Both the position numbers and the translations under genes were made by a program. A model generated the notes under the pieces. That model was not told the origin of the DNA. It did not search any database and saw nothing but the letters and a program-made list of their open reading frames with translations. Shown here in pieces: positions 58,172-64,000 of a DNA stretch of 64,000 nt; position 1 is the stretch's first letter, and each line of letters starts with the position of its first letter. Source of the stretch: Williamsia sterculiae (GTDB taxonomy: Bacteria > Actinomycetota > Actinomycetes > Mycobacteriales > Mycobacteriaceae); assembly GCF_900156495.1 (NCBI RefSeq), contig NZ_FTNT01000001.1:62001-126000 (forward strand), written 5' to 3'.

Positions 58172-59947
58172 TCAGTGCAGGGCCGGATCGTCCCGCCAGG
58201 CATCCCACAACCGGGAATAGATCCCGCCGCCGGCGATGAGTGCGTCATGGGTGCCCGTCTCCACCACGCGACCGCGGTCGAGGACGACCACCGCGTCGGC
58301 GTTGGCGGCCTGGGTCAGTCGGTGGGCCACCACCAGAGTGGTACGTCCACGGGTGGCCGCAGATGCGGCGCGTTCCAGTTCCGCGGCGCCAGAACTACCT
58401 GCCTCGGCGGTCGCCTCGTCGAGGATGGCCACCGGTGGGTCCCGCAGGACGAGCCTTACGAGCGCCAGTTGCTGTTCCTGTTCGGCGGACAGCGGATGAC
58501 CGTGTTCGCCGACCGGGGTGTCGAGACCGGCGGGGAGGTGACGTACCCATGCGCCCGCACCGACCGTGTCAAGGGCCCGCCAGATCGTATCGGCGTCGGC
58601 TCGTGGATCGGCAAGGCGAAGGTCATCGATCAGCGAACCGGTGGTGACGTGGACGTCCTGACTCAGGATCGACACGACCGTACGGAGTTCGTCGGTACCG
58701 ATGTCCGACAACGGTATACCGCCGATCTGCACCGAACCGGCATCCGCGGAGAGTGATCCCGCGGCGATCAGCGCGGCGGTGGTCTTTCCCGCACCCGACG
58801 CCCCGACCACGGCCAGTCGGGTGCCCTGTGCAACGGTGAGCGAGACGTCGTGCAATACCGGTCTGCCGGGCGTGTAACCGAATCCGACGCCGTCGAGGGT
58901 GAGGGTGAACTCGGTGGGGGTGGCCACCACCGGCCGGTGGTCATCGGGAATGTCCACGATGCCGACGAGCCGGTTCAGACCCGCGGCGGCCGACTGGACC
59001 TCACTGAAGGTGAACAGGATCGCGCCCAGCGGATTGAAGAGTCGGTGGAACAACAGGATCGCCGTGGTGACGGCGCCGATGGTGACGAGATCCCCGCGGT
59101 AGAGCAAGAAACCGACGATGAGCAGCAGCGAGAGGCCGACGAACTCGGCACGGTTCTCCCGGCCGACGAACCGGACGAACAACCGGAACACCGAGACCGC
59201 CAAAGCCCGCGCGCGGTTCGACTCCGCATCGATCATCGCCAGACGCTGTGACTCCAGTCCGTACACCCGGACGGTGCGGATGCCCTGCAGGCTGCTGGCC
59301 AGTGCCTCGGACCGGTCGCCCATCGCCGCGCGTTCGGCTGCGAAGACGGGGGCGCTGCGCGGCAGATACCAGCGCAACGCGAGGACGTACAGCGGTAGTG
59401 CCGCGAGTCCGGTCAGACCCAGACGGTAGTCGAGGCCGAACATCGAGATCACCGAGACCACCACCAGCAGTGCCGCATTGAGCACCGTGGGGATGACCTC
59501 CCCGGCCGCCCTGGTGATCTGCGAGACGTCGTCACCGACCCGCGACAGCACGTCACCGCGTCCGACCTCCTCGACGGTGTGGTCCGGTAGTCGCAGGGTC
59601 CGAGCCACCACCGACTCGCGGAGATCGGCGGCGACGGTCTCACCCAACCGGGAGATGGTGTAGTTCGCCGCCCCGGTGAGCAACCCGGTCACCGCCGCCG
59701 CCACCGCCAGGACCACCGCGACGGGCACGATGCTGCGGGCCGACCGGCCGGTCACGGCGGCGTCCACCAACCAGCCGATGGCGTACACGGGCACCAGGGC
59801 GGCGACCGCGGCCGCGATGCCCGCGCACAACGACACCGTGATCAGCCACGGGTGGCGTCGGAGATGCCACCGCAACCAGCGCGCCGACTCCGCCGAGGTG
59901 GCCACCGGCAGTCGGCGCGCGACCGTCGTCTCGACGTCCGGGATCAT
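58172..59947 (-). CDS. ABC transporter half (permease-ATPase fusion) with intact nucleotide site
   Basis: A 591-residue type IV exporter-fold half-transporter with six N-terminal helices (about 30-320) and a C-terminal ATPase. Walker A VVGASGAGKTTAAL is intact, the Walker B Glu is present in VAILDEATAEAG, and the switch His is in LVVAHRLTQAAN. The signature is altered: HPLSAEQEQQLALVR instead of LSGGQ. Its partner, encoded just upstream, has the opposite defects, so together they form one functional and one dead ATP site. The start overlaps the partner's stop by 4 bp. It probably exports the siderophore, as ExiT does in mycobacteria; an import role of the YbtPQ kind is not excluded. Confidence 0.88.
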   Translation of the reverse strand: MIPDVETTVARRLPVATSAESARWLRWHLRRHPWLITVSLCAGIAAAVAALVPVYAIGWLVDAAVTGRSARSIVPVAVVLAVAAAVTGLLTGAANYTISRLGETVAADLRESVVARTLRLPDHTVEEVGRGDVLSRVGDDVSQITRAAGEVIPTVLNAALLVVVSVISMFGLDYRLGLTGLAALPLYVLALRWYLPRSAPVFAAERAAMGDRSEALASSLQGIRTVRVYGLESQRLAMIDAESNRARALAVSVFRLFVRFVGRENRAEFVGLSLLLIVGFLLYRGDLVTIGAVTTAILLFHRLFNPLGAILFTFSEVQSAAAGLNRLVGIVDIPDDHRPVVATPTEFTLTLDGVGFGYTPGRPVLHDVSLTVAQGTRLAVVGASGAGKTTAALIAAGSLSADAGSVQIGGIPLSDIGTDELRTVVSILSQDVHVTTGSLIDDLRLADPRADADTIWRALDTVGAGAWVRHLPAGLDTPVGEHGHPLSAEQEQQLALVRLVLRDPPVAILDEATAEAGSSGAAELERAASAATRGRTTLVVAHRLTQAANADAVVVLDRGRVVETGTHDALIAGGGIYSRLWDAWRDDPALH

Positions 59948-61632
59948 CGCAGCACCGCCTCGGCGTAGTCGCGCGAGTCGGTCAACAAGTCCGCGTGGGT
60001 GCCGACCTGCTCGACGCGGCCGTGGCGGAGGACCACGACGGTGTCCGCCACCGCCAGCAGCGTCGGCGAGGAGGTGATGACGACGGTTGTGTGATCGACG
60101 TGACGTTCGGTGACCAGTCCGGATGCGATGGCCTGTTCCGTCACCGCGTCCACCGCCGTGGTGGGGTCGTGCAACACGAGGACGGGGGCACGGGTGTAGA
60201 GCGCGCGGGCCAGCGCCAGGCGCTGGCGTTGTCCGCCGGAGAGGTTCCGGCCCCGGTCGTGGAGCTGCTGATCGAGTCCGTGGGCGTGGTCGGCGACCAG
60301 TTCCTCGGCCGCGGCTGCGGCGAGCGCGCGAGAGATGCGCTCGGGGTCGCAGTCGGCTCCCGCGGCGACGTTGGCGGCGAGCGTTCCGGCGAACAGGTCG
60401 GTCACGTGCGGTTCGGCGATCAGATGGGTGCGGATCGCGTCGCGGTCGATCTCGGTGAGGCGGACACCACCCAACGACACCCGACCCGTCTGGTCGTCTG
60501 CTGGGAGCTGACCCGACAACACTGCGGCCAGTGCGTCACCGTCGGCGCGGTCGTGGGCGAACACCGCGACGAGCGATCCGGCGGGGATGTCGAGATCGAT
60601 CGACCGCAACGACCGGTGTCCGGTGTCGTGCAGCCGGACGTCACCGCCGTCGGGGATCAGCCCGCCTCGATCCGGCATCGACGCGGGTGCACTGAGCACC
60701 TGTGCGATCCGCTCGGCCGAACCCCGCGCCTTGGCGACGGTCGCCGGGGTTGCGGACAGCAGGGTGAGCGGTTCGATGAGGAACTGGGCCAGGCCGGCCA
60801 CTGCGATCAGGTCGCCCGTCGTGACGCGGCCGGTGAGTGCGTACCACCCGGCGCAGATCGCGATGGTGGCTGCGATCAGCGCGCTGATCGCCGTAGTCAC
60901 CCCACGTTGAAGACTGGTCGACGTGACCGTGCTGAGCGTCGCGTCCAGCGCCGACGCACTCGCCTGCGCGTAACGACGGGATGCGGCGGCCTCGGCGCCG
61001 ATCCCCTTGATCGACCGCAGACCGGCGATGAGGTCACCTGCCATCGAGGTTGCCTTGGCCACTCGTGACTGTTGGGCCACCGCACGCCGGGTGATCAGTG
61101 GGGTGGCCGCTCGCAGCAGCGCCAGGAACACCGGCACGCTGATCAGGACGATGAGCCCCAGCGAGAGGTTGATGACCAGCAGGGCGACGGCCGTGGCGAT
61201 CACCGCGGTGGCCGCGGCGGCCATCCGGGGGAACAGGTCCAGGAACCAGGATGCGTATTCGGCGTCGCTGCTGGAGATGGTCAGCAGTTCACCGCCGCTG
61301 AGGTCGGTCTTCAGGCCCGCGGGGGCGAGCGCGCGCCCCGCAACCTCCATCCGCAAGGTGTGACCCTCCTGTTGGAGAGCGACGTTGAGCAGGCGCATAC
61401 CCGCCTGGAACGCGACGGTCAGCACGACGAACAAGCCGCCGAGTGCCACGACCGAGACGAGGAGGGCGACGGCACTCTTGCCCGCGACACCGCGGTCGAT
61501 GAGGATGCCGAGAACAAGTGGTATCGCGGTCTCACACACCTGATGCAGGCATATCAGCGCCGTCCCGGCGGTCACCGACAACCGGTTGCGCACCAGGGTT
61601 CGGCGGATGATTTGGCGGCCCGTGGTGGACAT
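59944..61632 (-). CDS. ABC transporter half with degenerate nucleotide site
   Basis: A 562-residue half-transporter with an N-terminal six-helix domain and a C-terminal ATPase that lacks key residues. The Walker A region reads VFAHDRADGDALAAVLSG (no Gly-Lys-Ser/Thr). The residue after the Walker B Asp is Pro (VLVLHDPTTAVD), and the switch His is replaced (VITSSPTLLA). The signature, NLSGGQRQRLALARAL, is intact and should complete the site of the partner at 58172. ATG 61632 has no ribosome site and lies right at an iron box (61632-61650), so it is likely leaderless. It is the first gene of a presumed operon of about 22.8 kb through both NRPS genes. Confidence 0.88.
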   Translation of the reverse strand: MSTTGRQIIRRTLVRNRLSVTAGTALICLHQVCETAIPLVLGILIDRGVAGKSAVALLVSVVALGGLFVVLTVAFQAGMRLLNVALQQEGHTLRMEVAGRALAPAGLKTDLSGGELLTISSSDAEYASWFLDLFPRMAAAATAVIATAVALLVINLSLGLIVLISVPVFLALLRAATPLITRRAVAQQSRVAKATSMAGDLIAGLRSIKGIGAEAAASRRYAQASASALDATLSTVTSTSLQRGVTTAISALIAATIAICAGWYALTGRVTTGDLIAVAGLAQFLIEPLTLLSATPATVAKARGSAERIAQVLSAPASMPDRGGLIPDGGDVRLHDTGHRSLRSIDLDIPAGSLVAVFAHDRADGDALAAVLSGQLPADDQTGRVSLGGVRLTEIDRDAIRTHLIAEPHVTDLFAGTLAANVAAGADCDPERISRALAAAAAEELVADHAHGLDQQLHDRGRNLSGGQRQRLALARALYTRAPVLVLHDPTTAVDAVTEQAIASGLVTERHVDHTTVVITSSPTLLAVADTVVVLRHGRVEQVGTHADLLTDSRDYAEAVLR

Positions 61633-61650
61633 TCGGTTAGGCTATCATTA
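61632..61650 (-). promoter_or_regulatory. Iron box at the start of the transporter-NRPS operon
   Basis: TTCGGTTAGGCTATCATTA (plus-strand reading) matches 15 of 19 positions of the IdeR consensus. On the coding strand TAGCCT stands at -12 to -7 of the ATG, a good -10 element, and the box abuts the start codon. The promoter is therefore probably leaderless and directly repressed. Confidence 0.85.
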
Positions 61651-61779
61651 CAAAGTCGATGAGAAATCGGCCCCTCATCGACGTCCGATACGCCCGATTG
61701 TTCCGTAATCGTCTGGGAAGCAATTAGTTTCGTTGGCAGGTCGTTTCGTGCAGGCGACGGGGGTTGTTGGCCGACTCCG

Positions 61780-61798
61780 TGAAGATAGGCTAGCCTTT
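61780..61798 (+). promoter_or_regulatory. Iron box upstream of the ornithine monooxygenase gene
   Basis: TGAAGATAGGCTAGCCTTT matches 13 of 19 positions of the IdeR consensus and contains the perfect palindrome AGGCTAGCCT. It lies about 50 bp upstream of ATG 61848 and about 130 bp from the divergent box at 61632. The remainder of this 215-bp intergenic region shows nothing else recognisable. Confidence 0.75.
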
Positions 61799-61847
61799 GC
61801 TCACAACCGCTCGGTCGGGGCGGTCTGACAGAGCGGAGATGTAATCG

Positions 61848-63155
61848 ATGTCCCTTGTTCTCGATGATGCGACCGATTCTCGAACCGCCGACGGTGGGGT
61901 GCTCGACGTGGTCGGCGTGGGGTTCGGGCCGTCCAACCTCGGTCTGGCCATCGCCATCGAAGAACACAACGCCGAGCAGCCCCCCGGCCGACAGATCTCG
62001 GCGCACTTCGTCGAGGTCAAGGACGAATTCGGTTGGCATACGGGGATGTTGCTCCCGGGCACCACCATGCAGATCTCGTTCCTCAAGGATCTCGCCACCC
62101 AGCGCAACGTGCGCAGCCGGTACAGCTTCCTCAACTACCTCACCGAACGCGATCGGTTGACCGAGTTCATCAACCACCAGACCTTCTTCCCCACCCGGTT
62201 GGAGTTCCACGACTACCTGCGCTGGGCGGCTGCCACCGTCGACGCGAACGTCGACTACGGCACCCGTGCGGTGCGGGTGCGCGACGACGGTGACCACCTC
62301 GCCGTGGACGTCGTGTCGAGTGGAGAAGCATCGACCCTGTATGCGCGAACGGTGGTGCTGGCCGGCGGGTTGCACGCCCAGCTGCCCGACGGGGTCACCG
62401 AGTCACCGCGGCAGTTCCACAACCACGAGCTGCTCCGTCATCTCGCCGAACTGCCGGAGATCAGCCACAACCGTTTCGTGGTGGTGGGCGCGGGTCAGAG
62501 CGCTGCCGAGGTGTGCGATTACCTGCACGACACGTATCCGGAGGCGGAGGTGCACGGGGTGTTCGCCAAGTACGGGTACAGCCCCGCCGACGACAGTCCG
62601 TATGCGAACCGGGTGTTCGACCCGGTTGCGGTGGACGACTTCTTCACCGCCGAACCCCCTGTCCGCAGGAGACTGCTCGATTACCACCGGTCCACCAACT
62701 ATTCGTGCGTGGATCTCCCGCTGATCGAGAGCCTGTACACCAAGGAATACGCCGAACGGGTGTCCGGTGAGCGACGGTTGTACTTCCGGGGCGCGTCCAG
62801 CGTGGCAAGTGCGGAGGAGACGAACACCGGCGTACGGGTCTCCGTCGAACACCACCCGACCCATGAGATCACCGATCTGGACTGTGATGCGGTGATCTAC
62901 GCGACGGGGTTCACCTCGCTGCCGCTACCCGAGATGCTCGGTGAACTGGTCGCGGAGGACGATCCGGATCACGGGGGGCCGGAGGTCGGTCGCGACTATC
63001 GATTGGCGACGACTCGTCCCATCCCGGGCACCATCTACCTGCAAGGCGGAACCGAGCACACCCACGGCCTCACGTCGTCGTTGTTGTCCAACATCGCCGT
63101 GCGAAGTGGGGAGATCCTCGACTCGATCATCCGTGAGGGCGCACTGACCCGGTGA
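61848..63155 (+). CDS. L-ornithine N5-monooxygenase
   Basis: A 435-residue flavin-dependent N-hydroxylating monooxygenase. The FAD motif is VGVGFGPSNLGLAIAIEEHN (residues 19-38), the NADPH motif VVVGAGQSAAEVCDYL, and the family ATG motif DAVIYATGFTS. The tail has HTHGLTSSLLSNIAVRSGEIL. It should hydroxylate ornithine at N5, giving the monomer that the formyltransferase then acylates. Lysine is an alternative, but the adenylation signatures favour ornithine. It is divergent from the transporter-NRPS operon and has its own iron box. GCGGAG lies 9 bases before ATG. Confidence 0.92.
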   Translation: MSLVLDDATDSRTADGGVLDVVGVGFGPSNLGLAIAIEEHNAEQPPGRQISAHFVEVKDEFGWHTGMLLPGTTMQISFLKDLATQRNVRSRYSFLNYLTERDRLTEFINHQTFFPTRLEFHDYLRWAAATVDANVDYGTRAVRVRDDGDHLAVDVVSSGEASTLYARTVVLAGGLHAQLPDGVTESPRQFHNHELLRHLAELPEISHNRFVVVGAGQSAAEVCDYLHDTYPEAEVHGVFAKYGYSPADDSPYANRVFDPVAVDDFFTAEPPVRRRLLDYHRSTNYSCVDLPLIESLYTKEYAERVSGERRLYFRGASSVASAEETNTGVRVSVEHHPTHEITDLDCDAVIYATGFTSLPLPEMLGELVAEDDPDHGGPEVGRDYRLATTRPIPGTIYLQGGTEHTHGLTSSLLSNIAVRSGEILDSIIREGALTR

Positions 63156-63179
63156 GCTGGGGGATGGCAGGGTGGGGTC

Positions 63180-63995
63180 ATGACCGCATCGCCCCGCATC
63201 GCCGTCATCGGTGGTACCGGCTTCTACCAGTTCTTCGACTCCGACACCGAGCGGATCGAGGTGGACACCCCGTTCGGCGCACCCAGTGCACCGATCACGG
63301 TGGGTGAGGTCGACGGCGTGTCAGTCGCTTTCGTCCCCCGGCACGGTCCGCACCACGAGTATCTGCCGCACACCGTGCCGTACCGGGCCAACCTGTGGGC
63401 GTTGCGGTCGGTGGGGGTGGACAAGATCTTCGCACCGTGTGCGGTCGGCAGCCTCACCCCGCAACTCGGTCCTGGCGCCCTCGTGGTGCCCGACCAGCTC
63501 GTCGATCGCACCTCCGGTCGCCCCCAGACCTTCTTCGACACCGGTGCGGTGCACGTGGGCTTCGCCGACCCGTACAGCCCGATCCTGCGCGACGCGCTGT
63601 TGGAGGCGGCGCAGCCGGACGGTGGTGCGGTGGACGGTGGCACGATGGTGGTGGTGGAGGGCCCCCGCTTCTCGACCCGGGCCGAGAGTCGGTGGTTCGC
63701 CGCGCAGGGGTGGACCTTGGTGAACATGACCGGCCACCCCGAGGCGGTGCTGGCCCGTGAGTTGGAGATGGGGTATGCGGCGCTCGCACTGGTCACCGAC
63801 CTCGACGCCGGTTTGGAGACGGGCTCGGGTGTGCGTGCATCCGACGTCTACGCCGTGTTCGAACGCAGCCTCGAGGTCATGAAATCCGTCGTGCGCCGGG
63901 TGGTCTCGCACGCCGCGGACCTCGGTGTCTGCGAGGCGTCGCTCGGTGAGCACGATGTCACCGACCTCCTCGGCCTGCCGGCGGTGCTGCGATGA
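63180..63995 (+). CDS. S-methyl-5'-thioadenosine phosphorylase (MTAP/PNP family)
   Basis: A 271-residue trimeric-type phosphorylase. The phosphate loop is IAVIGGTGFYQFF, the phosphate/ribose His is in FVPRHGPHHEYLPHTVPYRA, and NMTGHPEAVLARELEMGYAAL holds the substrate-ribose Met. The Asp pair VTDLDAG is the MTAP-type signature that reads the adenine base. It cleaves 5'-methylthioadenosine to adenine and methylthioribose-1-phosphate in the methionine salvage pathway. It lies 24 bp after the monooxygenase but has no evident link to siderophore biosynthesis. Its stop overlaps the next start by ATGA. An Rv0535-like identity is likely. Confidence 0.88.
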   Translation: MTASPRIAVIGGTGFYQFFDSDTERIEVDTPFGAPSAPITVGEVDGVSVAFVPRHGPHHEYLPHTVPYRANLWALRSVGVDKIFAPCAVGSLTPQLGPGALVVPDQLVDRTSGRPQTFFDTGAVHVGFADPYSPILRDALLEAAQPDGGAVDGGTMVVVEGPRFSTRAESRWFAAQGWTLVNMTGHPEAVLARELEMGYAALALVTDLDAGLETGSGVRASDVYAVFERSLEVMKSVVRRVVSHAADLGVCEASLGEHDVTDLLGLPAVLR

Positions 63996-64000
63996 GGATC
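63992..64000 (+). CDS. Start of a translationally coupled gene, cut by window edge
   Basis: ATG 63992 overlaps the MTAP stop by 4 bp (ATGA) and reads Met-Arg-Ile before the window ends. In M. tuberculosis a galE-like epimerase follows Rv0535, and such proteins often begin MRI, but three codons cannot identify it. Confidence 0.4.

Noticed and set aside
59944-61632. IrtA-like mycobactin importer identity
   Set aside because: No siderophore-interaction domain is fused to either half; the reductase is a separate gene at 29458.
1-64000. CRISPR arrays, insertion sequences, prophage genes, tRNA and rRNA genes
   Set aside because: No regularly spaced repeats, transposase or integrase motifs, or RNA gene landmarks were seen on reading; a covariance-model scan would be needed to exclude small RNAs.

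Overview
The window is high-GC actinobacterial DNA, almost certainly from a mycolic-acid-producing member of the Mycobacteriales (Gordonia-, Williamsia- or Rhodococcus-like). The evidence is an arabinofuranosyltransferase AftD (1441 aa), a DUF3068/PorA-family protein, a DUF2613 peptide, LpqI, HtdX, FabG4 and FadA2, in the same relative order as Rv0224c to Rv0243 of Mycobacterium tuberculosis (order recalled, not searched).

Left half (1-29.4 kb), cell-envelope and lipid block. After the 3' end of an FtsX-like ABC permease and an MmpS-like protein comes the Rv0224c/Rv0225-like methyltransferase and glycosyltransferase pair. A run of minus-strand redox and stress genes follows: TMEM175-like channel, two pirins, a WrbA-like flavoprotein, a GNAT and an AhpD-like protein. 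One pirin carries a clear single-base frameshift. Next are an Rv0226c-like membrane protein, a divergent ArsR-type regulator and MFS pump, a flippase-like protein coupled to a P-loop kinase, and a decayed rifampin ADP-ribosyltransferase (arr) remnant. DUF3068, an acyltransferase and AftD follow, the last two overlapping tail to tail by 145 bp. Then come DUF2613, a universal stress protein, a TIGR00027-type methyltransferase, LpqI, a TetR regulator, HtdX/FabG4 and FadA2. The TetR promoter and the fabG4/fadA2 intergenic region carry closely similar palindromes, which suggests one local regulon.

Right half (29.4-63.2 kb), a siderophore locus. It holds a siderophore-interacting reductase, two FecCD permease pairs, two lipoprotein binding proteins, a single FecE-type ATPase, an N5-hydroxyornithine formyltransferase, two giant NRPSs, a heterodimeric ABC transporter and an L-ornithine N5-monooxygenase. 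Six IdeR/DtxR-like iron boxes lie at the promoters, and three of these promoters look leaderless. Adenylation signatures read by eye give formyl-hydroxy-Orn, Ser, Ser, formyl-hydroxy-Orn and a fifth residue that is probably a hydroxy-Orn. That predicts a pentapeptide tris-hydroxamate of the foroxymithine/albachelin/exochelin type. The assembly line is unusual. It has a truncated epimerase-like tail on the first synthetase, and a condensation domain followed directly by a catalytically dead epimerase-like domain and a second condensation domain on the second synthetase, as if a complete A-T unit had been lost.

The right edge has an MTAP-type phosphorylase and the first codons of an overlapping gene. 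No tRNA, rRNA, insertion sequence, CRISPR array or origin was recognised. No gene-free stretch exceeds about 300 bases; the longest are 34481-34715, 61633-61847 and 8445-8645.
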